This document shows, one piece after another, positions 28,136 to 37,324 of a stretch of DNA of 42,481 bases (the first letter of the stretch is position 1; each line of letters begins with the position of its first letter). The translations under genes were made by a program, and so were the position numbers. The notes beneath the pieces were generated by a model. That model searched no databases, was not told the origin of the DNA, and was given only the letters and a program-made list of their open reading frames with translations. The stretch covers positions 1 through 42,481 of IMG/VR virus record IMGVR_UViG_3300020200_002993. One strand, written 5' to 3'. The stretch is from a virus.

Positions 28136-31100
28136 AGTGATATTGAAGGAATATTTATAGATGGAATTGAAATACTTGGAATGGAAATCTTTGGTATTGA
28201 AATACCGCCTCCGGTTCTTTCTCGTTTTTCTTGTTCCTTAGTCGCGCCTCTTCCGTATTGCCAGTAATAAAATTTTCCAAGAAGCGGAATGTTTTGCGGG
28301 GTTTCAAATCCTTTTTCCGTTTCTCCAGTAAAGAACCGGTTGGCGTCACGAACCAAGTTATCCACAATGTTTGTGGGTGGAAACAGTAAATCCTGCATTG
28401 CCGCCCCCACTCCTTCTTGTCGCGCCTTATTTGTAAGATATCTATTGATTCCAGCAAGACGTAGAGTGTTATCAACCACTAAGTCTCCGGGGTCTATGTC
28501 GCGTCCAAGGATGGTATCGATTATGACATCTGCGGAAGCATTGGCGACCATGAGAAATGCCGCCAACTCAAGCACGCGGAAAATTGCTTCTTTCGGCTCG
28601 TGTTTTGCAATATCTTTAATTTCATCTACATAAAAATTTAGTTGTTTGATTTGCCACGATTTAAGCATGTAGAAAATCCGTCCGTTACCGGCAGTAAGAT
28701 ACGCTTCCGGCATTTCAGAGAGAGCAATAGGTTGCACATCGGCAAGTTCATTGAAGGCAAGTGCGCGCACATTCTCGGTTATTTTTCCAGAACGCAGGTC
28801 AGCAAGAACAGCTTCAGTATTGTCCCCAAAAAACTCTTCAAGGCGGCGTTGCATACGGGGCGTAAGTTTCCCTTGTTGAGCCATCCGCTGGTAACGCGCA
28901 ACAACTCCATTCATCAATGCTTCTTTACCGATTGCATCTATCTTTTCGAAACCAGTGACTTTGAGCATTTTTGAAAGCCACCGAGCAAGACGACTCTGGT
29001 CACCAAATTCAGCAGAGATGCGTTCTATTTGTTGTGGAATGACATCCCCAACTTTTATATCTGACTTACCAAGGACTGCTTTAAGCCATGCAGAAAGATA
29101 ATCACTCTTTGCGTCGTACATACCAGTCCCAAAATCACCAATTTGCCGCAGTGCAGAAAACGGATTTCCGATGGTAGCCATATATGTAAGATTTTTGAAA
29201 CCGGATACTATACCGCGTGTCCCAGTTTCCTTCATACGCGCTTGAAAAATTCGCATAAGCGCAAGATGGTCTTCATGAGAAAATGTCCCCGCCTTTTCTA
29301 GTTTTAGGATTCGCGCCCCAAGAGAACCCATCACATCGGACAATTCTCCATCTTTTCCTTTAAGGTTAAAGAGACGCGAGTATTGGATTTTTTCCGCCAT
29401 GTTACGCAGATAGAAAGCAAGAGCATCTGGTGCACCCGTATAAAACTTTGCCATTTCTGGTGTGACGACATCAACTGTACGATGAGGAATAATGCCAATT
29501 TCACGAACAGAAATTCCATTTACACGCCGACCCATCATAAGACGGTTGATGACATCTGCCTGTTCCACAGTATTCAATGCGCGCCCGATTCTTGTTGCTT
29601 CCCGTTTCAACGCTTCGTTAAAGAATTTCCAGTTGTCTGCCGCCCCGAAAGTGTCTCGAATGTAATTCATCAGCCCCCGTGGGTCTGCCACATGACGCGG
29701 AAAGAAATCTTCAAGGAAAGATACTTCAACTCCAGCCGCTTTTGCTTCATCAAAGATTTTAGTGAGTGTTTTGAACGACTCTGAAAATGTTCGACGCAGA
29801 CCATATTTGTCAGCAACATCTAAAAGACGCGCTCGGTCTCGGCGCAGAAGTGCAAAGTTGAGGTCTATGTAATCATCTGCTGACGCGCGGGAGATTTTTT
29901 TCAACCCATCAAAGAGACCCGTAAATTCATCATTCCGTTTTATCATCCAGTTATTCATTCCAATTTCCAATTCACGCGCTACACGTTTTAGTTCAGGATG
30001 TATCTGCTTCAAGCGAGACGAAATAGAACGCCCATAACGACCAATTAAACCGTCTTCACTCTTTAGTTTAGAAAGTTCTTTGAAAATGAACGATGTCTTC
30101 TTTTCTGTCTTCAAAAATTCTCTTGTTTTATTGATGAATCGTTTACCAAAACCGCTTTCAGAACGAATAATGTCTCGATACTGTTGATATTCTGCCGGAG
30201 CAGGAGAGACTCGCGAAACGGGCGCGCGCATCGGTTCTCCCTTTTCTAGTCGGCGTTCTTCAAAACGCGCTTCTTTCATTTCTTTTCCAAGACGGCGTTC
30301 TTCTGCAAATACCTGTTTAGTGAGATTTTTTTCGCGGTCTAGTAGTTCAAAATAATTCGCTATATCCGCGCGCGCTGTTTCTGAATCTGGGTAACCAAGT
30401 TCAGTCACAATATCATCACCCCGTTGCTTAAATTCACCGCGTCCACGGACTCCAAGAACTTCTGGCAACTCTCGTGTTTTTTTATTTACATACTTTATCA
30501 AGTTCCGTGCCGGATGACTTCTTATAGTTTCTCGCAAATTTGTAAGTTCCGTGCGCTGGTACGATACTGCTCCCTGCTCTTCAAAGATTTGAGAAATACT
30601 CCGAGCAGTCGGTTCTTCTTCAGCACCAAAACGCAATAGTCCTGTTTCAGTTCCAGTTGCTTCTTCCATAGCGCGCGCTTCAGGAAATTCCATAAGTTGC
30701 TGTTCGTGAAGTGTCGGTGTAACTTCCGCTCCAGCGCGTTGTGCTTCTAACTTTGCTATTCGTGTTGCTTCTTGCTCGGCAAGAATCTGTTTCTGAACTT
30801 TCGGATGTAATTTTTCAAATTCAATTTTTGGTTTTGTTGCATTCGCTTTATTCCAGATGTCGGTGAGTTGGGATATATTTTTTGAATCCAATAAATCTTG
30901 TTCATTATTATATGAATCAAGAAAAATGTTTTTTTCTCCCTTCTTAATTTTCTGCAGAGCGAATTCTTCTGCTTTTTTAATGGAAGTAAAAACCTCTACA
31001 TCTCTATCTATTCCTTGTTTTCCAAACATTACTTCATAAGTATTTCCTTTCTTAATTGAACGTGTCCTCACAAACTCCTCCGCGCTCTTATACTTTCTCG

Positions 31101-31809
31101 CTTCTTGTGCGAGAGGTTCAATTTTTGGTTTTTCCATAATAGGCGGTGGTATTTCTTTCGGCGTTTCTATTTCTTTTCTTATTGATGGCTTCAATGCACC
31201 AGTTTCAATGAGACGAATCTCATTGTTAAGTTTATTCGCCACTTTCTGCGGATTGGTTTCCCGCATCAGATTTTTTGACACATTAACAACGCGTTCTTCA
31301 GAAATGTTCGGAACTTCTTTCTTTACTATGTCATAAATGGTTTCAAATCTCCGCGTTTGTGCGATTGTCTTCACGACATCTTCGGCAGCATTAAATGCGC
31401 GTCGACGCAGACCGCCTCCGGGATAAACATCAAGCACTCCACCAGCCAATACTGCAAATGGAGAAATAGCTCCAGCTGTTACTGGTGAAATACCGATGTC
31501 TTCAAGAAATGAAGAAACAGATTTCTCTTGTTCACCCAAACTCTTTACTGGACGTTCACCAAAAAGAAATTTTTCTGAAGGAGTCACGGGAATCAATTCT
31601 TTTTCACCACGAGCCGTTAAAGTCGCCGCGGCGGCAGCTCTGCCCGGTGCGCGCAAGATTTCTTTCCCCACTTCAAGTGCTTGACCCGGTATTTCTCGGA
31701 GAATATCTCGCACGCGCACTTTATCAGGAACAGGTTCAAAGAAGCCCCGCTTCTCTTTTTTCGGGGCTTCAATGTTTATTGACGGAATCTTTATTTCAGA
31801 TACTGCCAT
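28132..31809 (-). CDS. Very large internal virion (DNA-ejection) protein
   Basis: 1,225 residues, largely helical, with no recognisable catalytic domain. The N-terminal region is Ala-rich (GRAAAAATLTARG); charged, coiled regions follow (EERRLGKEMKEARFEERRLEKG). A C-terminal third has hydrophobic helices (AIFRVLELAAFLMVANASADVI). Size, composition and place next to the tail and lysis genes match the large inner-core/ejection proteins of short-tailed phages. The repeat IP-S-I-[NS] occurs at both ends: KIPSINIEAP near residue 8 and SIPSISIPSINIPSISL at the C-terminus. The gene begins two bases after the neighbour's stop. Confidence 0.78.
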   Translation of the reverse strand: MAVSEIKIPSINIEAPKKEKRGFFEPVPDKVRVRDILREIPGQALEVGKEILRAPGRAAAAATLTARGEKELIPVTPSEKFLFGERPVKSLGEQEKSVSSFLEDIGISPVTAGAISPFAVLAGGVLDVYPGGGLRRRAFNAAEDVVKTIAQTRRFETIYDIVKKEVPNISEERVVNVSKNLMRETNPQKVANKLNNEIRLIETGALKPSIRKEIETPKEIPPPIMEKPKIEPLAQEARKYKSAEEFVRTRSIKKGNTYEVMFGKQGIDRDVEVFTSIKKAEEFALQKIKKGEKNIFLDSYNNEQDLLDSKNISQLTDIWNKANATKPKIEFEKLHPKVQKQILAEQEATRIAKLEAQRAGAEVTPTLHEQQLMEFPEARAMEEATGTETGLLRFGAEEEPTARSISQIFEEQGAVSYQRTELTNLRETIRSHPARNLIKYVNKKTRELPEVLGVRGRGEFKQRGDDIVTELGYPDSETARADIANYFELLDREKNLTKQVFAEERRLGKEMKEARFEERRLEKGEPMRAPVSRVSPAPAEYQQYRDIIRSESGFGKRFINKTREFLKTEKKTSFIFKELSKLKSEDGLIGRYGRSISSRLKQIHPELKRVARELEIGMNNWMIKRNDEFTGLFDGLKKISRASADDYIDLNFALLRRDRARLLDVADKYGLRRTFSESFKTLTKIFDEAKAAGVEVSFLEDFFPRHVADPRGLMNYIRDTFGAADNWKFFNEALKREATRIGRALNTVEQADVINRLMMGRRVNGISVREIGIIPHRTVDVVTPEMAKFYTGAPDALAFYLRNMAEKIQYSRLFNLKGKDGELSDVMGSLGARILKLEKAGTFSHEDHLALMRIFQARMKETGTRGIVSGFKNLTYMATIGNPFSALRQIGDFGTGMYDAKSDYLSAWLKAVLGKSDIKVGDVIPQQIERISAEFGDQSRLARWLSKMLKVTGFEKIDAIGKEALMNGVVARYQRMAQQGKLTPRMQRRLEEFFGDNTEAVLADLRSGKITENVRALAFNELADVQPIALSEMPEAYLTAGNGRIFYMLKSWQIKQLNFYVDEIKDIAKHEPKEAIFRVLELAAFLMVANASADVIIDTILGRDIDPGDLVVDNTLRLAGINRYLTNKARQEGVGAAMQDLLFPPTNIVDNLVRDANRFFTGETEKGFETPQNIPLLGKFYYWQYGRGATKEQEKRERTGGGISIPKISIPSISIPSINIPSISL

Positions 31810-31810
31810 C

Positions 31811-33532
31811 TTATTTCCCTCCCGGAAGAGTTTTTGCTACAAGGGAACGACCTTTAGGGTATTTTTCCTCAATAATTTTGAGAATAGCTTCTCGTTGCCT
31901 CTTTGAGAGAGTAACGTTTTTTCCATTGATGATAGCCACCCCCACATCACGTATATATTCTACCGCTCTAGTTTTTTCAGTTTCTGCCCCCGCGAAAATC
32001 GAAGCATTTGCTTTCAAAAAGCCCTTCGCGATAGCTTGTAAATTATCTTCACTTAATGGTGTTTCTTTCACAATTCCTTGAGAGGTCAGAAGCGCATCTA
32101 CATCAGTTACGGACAATCCTTCAAGACGCAACAAAGCGGAACGTAGTTGTTCAAAGGAAGCATCAGGATTGGCGTCGATGATTGATTGCGCATTATCGTA
32201 AGCACGATTTTGTCCACCAGCTTTATCAATGGCAAGTTGCAACCGTTGTTGTGCAATCTCTAATTGCGTCGCTGTCTTCGCTTGCGAAAGTTCCAATTTT
32301 GCCTGATTAAGAACAGTAGTGATATCTGCTGTTTCCTGCAAACGAGTCTCACGGATTGATTCAACGGTAGGCACAAGTTTATTTCCTACTACAGCAAGAC
32401 CAACTTTGTTAAGTTGTTCAATCGCGTCTTTTCTTCCATCTTGCGCTTTTTTCACGATTTCTGCGACTCCTTTCAAAATGCCTTCACGCAAGTCGAGATT
32501 GATGTCCAAAAGTTTTGATGCAAGTGTCCGGTCTACACCCAGCTCTTGGACAGCAAGCCGGTCAGCGAGGGCTTTTACCTGTGTCGAGCGAATACCAGAC
32601 ATGAATAAACCTCGCTTCCCCAGTTGGTCTTCAAGTTGTGCACGCTCCGACTCGTAACGCGCCTCCAACTCATCTTTTGCTTGTTGTGCTTGTGCGTCAG
32701 CACTCAACCCCTGTAAATCGTATCTTGCTTTCAAATTCGCAAAATCAGAAGAGTTGAGAAAGTCGTTAAAGAGTTCCATCTCATCTGGTGATTTTGGAAT
32801 GATGTCAGACGCAGAAAAACCCAAACTACTCTTAGTTGATTCGTCCTTCGCTTCTGACGCTGTTTTTAACGCGCCCGTTTCATCTTTTACAATTTTTTCT
32901 CCAGCAGCGTCAGCAACAGGGACAGGAGCCGCTTTTACTTCGCGCAAGATATTTCCTTTTGCGTCGATTTCTACTTGCGCGCCTGTGGGCAAAGTAACGG
33001 TGCGCGTTTGTCCTAATGTTTCCACTGCCTCTTTAGTAGGCGCTTGTGCTTCTGCTTTAGTGACACCAAGAGCAGTCGTAGCTTCTGCTGCGGTTGGTTT
33101 AGGTGTCTGTTCCTGAACAAAAGGAGAAATTGCAGGAAGCGGTTCTGGCGCAGGTAATCCTGTTTGTGGCAACTTTGTCTGTATTGCGCCGGGTTGAGTG
33201 ACGGGCGCGGTTGATTTGAGACCAGATAGTAATGGAGAAAATGCACCAGTTAATCCTGTAAAAAAATTGGATAAAGAAGGCGCCTGCTGTTGCGGTAACG
33301 ATGTAAATTGAAGCGCCGTAGAAGCAGGAAGTTTTCCTGCTGCTGCCTGTTCGCCTTGCACAGTTTTTAGTAGTGCTTGGTTTTGGGAAGGCGTGCCGAC
33401 AAACGCGCCAAGACGCTTATCAAGACCTAAGTCGGTAAAACGCTTTGAGCGCGCGCGGAGTGAAGTGTCTTCGCCTAGCGCGCCAAGCGCATTGATGGTT
33501 GCATCGACTGATGGAAGGTATGGAGTAGCCAT
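31811..33532 (-). CDS. Internal virion protein, coiled-coil rich, 573 residues
   Basis: The ATG at 33532 has GAAGGAGAA at good spacing and was chosen over an upstream start. The first 200 residues are Pro/Ala/Gln-rich and low-complexity (PLPAISPFVQEQTPKPTAAEA). The rest is strongly helical (ARYESERAQLEDQLGKRGLFMSG). GLFMSG then RSTQVKALADRLA is a pattern seen in virion proteins of several short-tailed phages. It probably travels with the large neighbour protein and is ejected with the DNA. Confidence 0.7.
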   Translation of the reverse strand: MATPYLPSVDATINALGALGEDTSLRARSKRFTDLGLDKRLGAFVGTPSQNQALLKTVQGEQAAAGKLPASTALQFTSLPQQQAPSLSNFFTGLTGAFSPLLSGLKSTAPVTQPGAIQTKLPQTGLPAPEPLPAISPFVQEQTPKPTAAEATTALGVTKAEAQAPTKEAVETLGQTRTVTLPTGAQVEIDAKGNILREVKAAPVPVADAAGEKIVKDETGALKTASEAKDESTKSSLGFSASDIIPKSPDEMELFNDFLNSSDFANLKARYDLQGLSADAQAQQAKDELEARYESERAQLEDQLGKRGLFMSGIRSTQVKALADRLAVQELGVDRTLASKLLDINLDLREGILKGVAEIVKKAQDGRKDAIEQLNKVGLAVVGNKLVPTVESIRETRLQETADITTVLNQAKLELSQAKTATQLEIAQQRLQLAIDKAGGQNRAYDNAQSIIDANPDASFEQLRSALLRLEGLSVTDVDALLTSQGIVKETPLSEDNLQAIAKGFLKANASIFAGAETEKTRAVEYIRDVGVAIINGKNVTLSKRQREAILKIIEEKYPKGRSLVAKTLPGGK

Positions 33533-33549
33533 TGGTTCTCCTTCAATAT

Positions 33550-34173
33550 CTAATATACACGCTCTACAATAAATTGGCGAATGGATATAGTGTTGCCCGC
33601 CAAGGCATTCGACCATTGAGCAGTTACTGCAAAGATTCTAGTCAGTGTGGTGTTGATAGTTGCCGTTGCGGTATTTGGGTCATCTTTTGACACATTGTTC
33701 ATCGAAGCGGTCATATGCGATTCAATCGTTCCCGATGAGCCAAGAGATGCTATCGTACCGCACCAAATCAGATGCCATGGCGCATTGGTTACGGAAGCCG
33801 CTGTGGAAGTCATTGAATTAAGTTCAGTGGTTGCTGCATTGCCGATGCCGACGCGCACAGTTACAGTGTCCACCCCGTTTGCTGTTGAGTACACTCCAAA
33901 GGCAGTAATCTTGAAAGTCCCATTTGGTTTGAGTCCGAACTCATTCGAAGGAATAACTATGGTGGCGAGATTTGTTTCGGTGGCAGTGGTGTTTACAGTT
34001 GTCACAGTCGGACTTGCGATTAGTGTCTTTTGGAGCGTCACAGAACTGCGAGTTGAAAGACTGGGAAAGAAGCGTCGGTCATACACAGGCGTTTCATCAA
34101 ACGACGCAAAAGGAACTTCTGGTTTTACAAAATCCTCGCGCTCCTTCAAAATTTTAATTTCGTCGTTGCTCAT
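33550..34173 (-). CDS. Predicted tail or virion surface protein, 207 residues
   Basis: Thr/Ser/Ala-rich and almost all beta (VTTVNTTATETNLATIVIP, GTFKITAFGVYSTANG). Its ATG overlaps the preceding stop (ATGA). The charged N-terminus MSNDEIKILKEREDFVKPEV may attach it to the virion. The fold resembles jelly-roll head or tail fibre modules by composition, but no family is recognised. Confidence 0.68.
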   Translation of the reverse strand: MSNDEIKILKEREDFVKPEVPFASFDETPVYDRRFFPSLSTRSSVTLQKTLIASPTVTTVNTTATETNLATIVIPSNEFGLKPNGTFKITAFGVYSTANGVDTVTVRVGIGNAATTELNSMTSTAASVTNAPWHLIWCGTIASLGSSGTIESHMTASMNNVSKDDPNTATATINTTLTRIFAVTAQWSNALAGNTISIRQFIVERVY

Positions 34174-35912
34174 GCGGGTATCACTTCTGTGTTGTTAAGA
34201 ATAAACCCATTGAAAACAGAAGCATTGTTTTCTCCGTAAGCAGCAATCCGAAAACCGATTCTCCACCCCTGTGCTTCTGCAGGAAATGACAGTTTTGTAT
34301 AAGGATATTTTATTGTGCCAAGAGGACGATACTCACTCACACCGCGCGTATTCATTACTCGATACGAAACATGCCATGTTCCACTTTCCACATAGGCAAG
34401 AAACTCATTAAATTTTTTGTAAAGTTCGGGGCGTGTTAAGTCATAAAGAGGAGTTTCAATGTATGCAGAAACCGGTACCCCCGCATTGTCGGCTATTAAA
34501 TCAGAGAATACATCACTGCCGCGTAAAGCCGTATTTGTGTCGTAATTTCGGTTCTCAAAAAGACGATACATCTGACCAGAGAATGCTCCAAAAAATGCGG
34601 CGTGTATATTCTGTGATTCTGCGTCGCTGTCGCGCCATCTGTTGAATGAAATAAGATGCCCTATGCTGGTAGAAAATCCAGTCCACACTTCCCAATGTTT
34701 TGTTTGCGTATCATACGCAAGGATTATGTTTTGAAGAGAGGTTAATTGACCCACATCTCCTTCTCGGAGATAGAGACAATACTTTTTCCCGATTCTTGCG
34801 GCAGAGAAGAGTGTTTCGACCCGCCGGTTGGTGTCAAAAGTCGGACGCGCGTTTTCCCAGAATTGGCGCACCGGCTCACCAATGTTTTTTGCCTCTACGC
34901 CGTTAGTTGCGAAAATCCCTTCGGGACAGAATGTGTAAATCAGCCCATCAATTTCCACAGGAACTTTGTTATTCCATGCCCCCACATGAGAAATACGTTG
35001 TTTCAGTTCCACTTCGTCGAAGGTAAAAGTTGAATTATATTTGAAAATAAGCAATCGGTCATTTAAGACGCGAAATCCCGTTACTGGTTCGCCACGCTGG
35101 TCTTCCACGGAGAAATAATCTGCCGCTGTCCATGAAGTGCCATCAGCGCGCGCAGAAAACGACACATTGTATGGCAATCCTGTTGTTGAAGCGCCGCTAC
35201 CCGCGCCTGCTCCATAGAGGCGGTCTCTATAATTTGTCATAAACAACACTGCGGGAGGAGACCCTAAATCAGTCAATGTTTCTGCATCGTTGTTGTTGAT
35301 ATATTTTGTCGCATCAAGTGCATTGATGAAACAGATATTGTTCAGTGTTGAAAAAGTGACTCCTGCCGTTCCTGTTATGTTAGTTGCCGGTTGCGTAAGC
35401 GGAACCCATTGATGCACGGCAGCACTACCGGGAGATGAAGTGCTATGGGCAACTCTAATGCCAGAACATCCAGTAAAAGTTGTCCCACCACCACCCAACC
35501 CTGTATAGGTGATTAAATCGCCGTCTATTTCTATGGTGCCGCTTGCATCAAAACCGGTAGTGCTTGAAACAGTTATGGTTACATCAGTCGTTGCGACACT
35601 TGTTGTCAAACGAGTTGTTCTTAAAACTTCAATAGCAGCCGTATTTGCTCCAGCATTTGTTGCTCTAAGAAACGAAGTAGTACGCGTATTAGAAGCGGTT
35701 GATGAGCGAGTAAAAACATAAGACGCTATTATTGCGTCACTTCCCGTATCAGTGCCAAAAAGTTGTGAACCACGCCGGACGGTAACCCGTCCTTTTTTAT
35801 CCAACTCAACATTCCGAGCTTCAAACAGCTCGTTCTTGTCAAGTTCAAGTGGGGATTTGTCCTTACGGACGCCACCACTGAAGTTAAAGATTGGATAGGC
35901 ACCGATTTTCAT
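34170..35912 (-). CDS. Tail hub / DNA-stabilisation-type virion protein, 580 residues
   Basis: It starts MKIGAYPIFNFSGGVRKDKS, then LDKNELFEARNVELDKKGRV and TVRRG, the recurrent N-terminus of tail-knob and stabilisation proteins (gp10/tubular-B-like) of short-tailed phages. Within about residues 90-165 is an inserted beta module (TDVTITVSSTTGFDASGTIE ... TFTGCSGIRVAH). The body is beta-rich with repeated aromatic strands. It should plug the portal or form the tail nozzle. The gene lies two bases upstream of the next tail gene's end. Confidence 0.75.
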   Translation of the reverse strand: MKIGAYPIFNFSGGVRKDKSPLELDKNELFEARNVELDKKGRVTVRRGSQLFGTDTGSDAIIASYVFTRSSTASNTRTTSFLRATNAGANTAAIEVLRTTRLTTSVATTDVTITVSSTTGFDASGTIEIDGDLITYTGLGGGGTTFTGCSGIRVAHSTSSPGSAAVHQWVPLTQPATNITGTAGVTFSTLNNICFINALDATKYINNNDAETLTDLGSPPAVLFMTNYRDRLYGAGAGSGASTTGLPYNVSFSARADGTSWTAADYFSVEDQRGEPVTGFRVLNDRLLIFKYNSTFTFDEVELKQRISHVGAWNNKVPVEIDGLIYTFCPEGIFATNGVEAKNIGEPVRQFWENARPTFDTNRRVETLFSAARIGKKYCLYLREGDVGQLTSLQNIILAYDTQTKHWEVWTGFSTSIGHLISFNRWRDSDAESQNIHAAFFGAFSGQMYRLFENRNYDTNTALRGSDVFSDLIADNAGVPVSAYIETPLYDLTRPELYKKFNEFLAYVESGTWHVSYRVMNTRGVSEYRPLGTIKYPYTKLSFPAEAQGWRIGFRIAAYGENNASVFNGFILNNTEVIPA

Positions 35913-35913
35913 T

Positions 35914-37302
35914 TTAAGAAGCGCTTACATTAGTAGGTGTATCATTTGGATTACGGAAACGAAGCGTGGGCGAGACGACCTCATACTCATCCTTTACTTC
36001 GTTAAAAGCACCGGTGATTTTTAGTTCATAGCGGTCTTTCAAGCGCTTGAGCGCGCGCTCATAACGCGCCTGCAAGCGGTCGTGCAATGTTTCCTTTTCA
36101 AGCGTAATTGCAAGGTCAGATGACACACCCAAGCAAAGCACAAGCGGTTCAGGAATCGCTGTCTCATCATTACGCGCTGAAAGGTCAGTCGGTTCTACCT
36201 GCGCTGTGTATACAATGTCTCGCTCGGTAACTGTTGCGTCGTCAGCGTGCGTAGATGCAGTTGTTCCTTCACGCGCTCGAACGCACCCAGTGAATGTAGT
36301 TGAAGTTGATGCTGTCGCATAAATAACCTCTGAATCAATAATGAAACGGAAGTAATCACCGCGTTTGAAGCTACTCGTCGAATCAACTGTTATCGTTGTC
36401 GATGCCGCTGTAAGCGCTCCATTAAGCGCCGTTGTTCCCGCTGCCGTTGAAGGACGCGGATATACTTTGAGTTGGTTATTCCACACCATTGCGTGTGACG
36501 GGTCAGCTGTAGAAGTATCCGTATCCCAGTGATATATGTCCCATCGCGCATGGTCAATAATAGCAAGCGGTTGTGTCTCAAAACGCACTGTATGGAGCGC
36601 CTTTATTACCGCAGTGTCTAGGTCATACGCGAACTGGTTTGCCACCGCAGAAAACGAGCGTTCTATCTCGTAGAAACTCCACAAACGTTCGTGTGCAATG
36701 TCGCGCTGCCAATCATTGATAGCATCGATAATTTCTTCATCAGACAACTTGAAAGTATCTGGCTCCTTGACGAAGGTACGAATTTTCTGAATGAGTTTTG
36801 TAAGAGAACGTGCCGTCTGTCCGGCATACGGCATTGCGTCCGAGTAAGGGGAGTTTGCGCCAGAAGCAGAATTATTCCACCGCGCAAATCCAAAGCCGGT
36901 GGTGTTTGTTGTGTCGTCGTAGCGCGTTTCTTTGTCATCTGGCTGGATTTCATTGGTCGCCAGAACGGTCTTTGCGCCAGTTTCAGTTGCGGCGCGAGAA
37001 AATTCTACGCGATTATAGTCAATGCGATATACCGGTTCATCTATGGAGTGGGCATAGCGAGCACCACCGCTTCCTGCGTTGTCAATCGTCAAAGAAGTGC
37101 CATCAGAAACCACTCCGTTGATTTGGAGAACTTCCGCATTTTTTGTGCCGATTTCACCAACGATAATCCAATCATTGTCAGCCCACGCATTCGTATCAAC
37201 CGCTTGCACAGTTAGCGTTGTTGCAGCGGCAGACACTGCCGCGGTGAGATAGGTCTTTTCCCGGTTGTAGGTTAAGTCCTCATTACGAACAAGTAGAAGC
37301 AT
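35914..37302 (-). CDS. Tail adaptor protein with inserted beta modules, 462 residues
   Basis: It contains helical head-to-tail connector-like segments (LTKLIQKIRTFVKEPDTFKLSDEE, RLQARYERALKRLKDRYEL). Two copies of a beta module surround them: near residues 25-95 (TTLTVQAVDTNAWADNDWI) and 290-355 (TTITVDSTSSFKRGDYFRF, then TFTGCVRAREGT). The ATG at 37302 is preceded by GAAGGACA. The SDEEIIDAINDWQRDIA segment suits tubular-A type adaptors that bind the portal. Confidence 0.72.
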   Translation of the reverse strand: MLLLVRNEDLTYNREKTYLTAAVSAAATTLTVQAVDTNAWADNDWIIVGEIGTKNAEVLQINGVVSDGTSLTIDNAGSGGARYAHSIDEPVYRIDYNRVEFSRAATETGAKTVLATNEIQPDDKETRYDDTTNTTGFGFARWNNSASGANSPYSDAMPYAGQTARSLTKLIQKIRTFVKEPDTFKLSDEEIIDAINDWQRDIAHERLWSFYEIERSFSAVANQFAYDLDTAVIKALHTVRFETQPLAIIDHARWDIYHWDTDTSTADPSHAMVWNNQLKVYPRPSTAAGTTALNGALTAASTTITVDSTSSFKRGDYFRFIIDSEVIYATASTSTTFTGCVRAREGTTASTHADDATVTERDIVYTAQVEPTDLSARNDETAIPEPLVLCLGVSSDLAITLEKETLHDRLQARYERALKRLKDRYELKITGAFNEVKDEYEVVSPTLRFRNPNDTPTNVSAS

Positions 37303-37324
37303 TGAAAATGTCCTTCGCTAGTTA

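Noticed and set aside
28358-28366. Sixth TTATCCACA box
   Set aside because: It lies inside the ejection-protein gene with no promoter elements in the expected geometry; probably chance.
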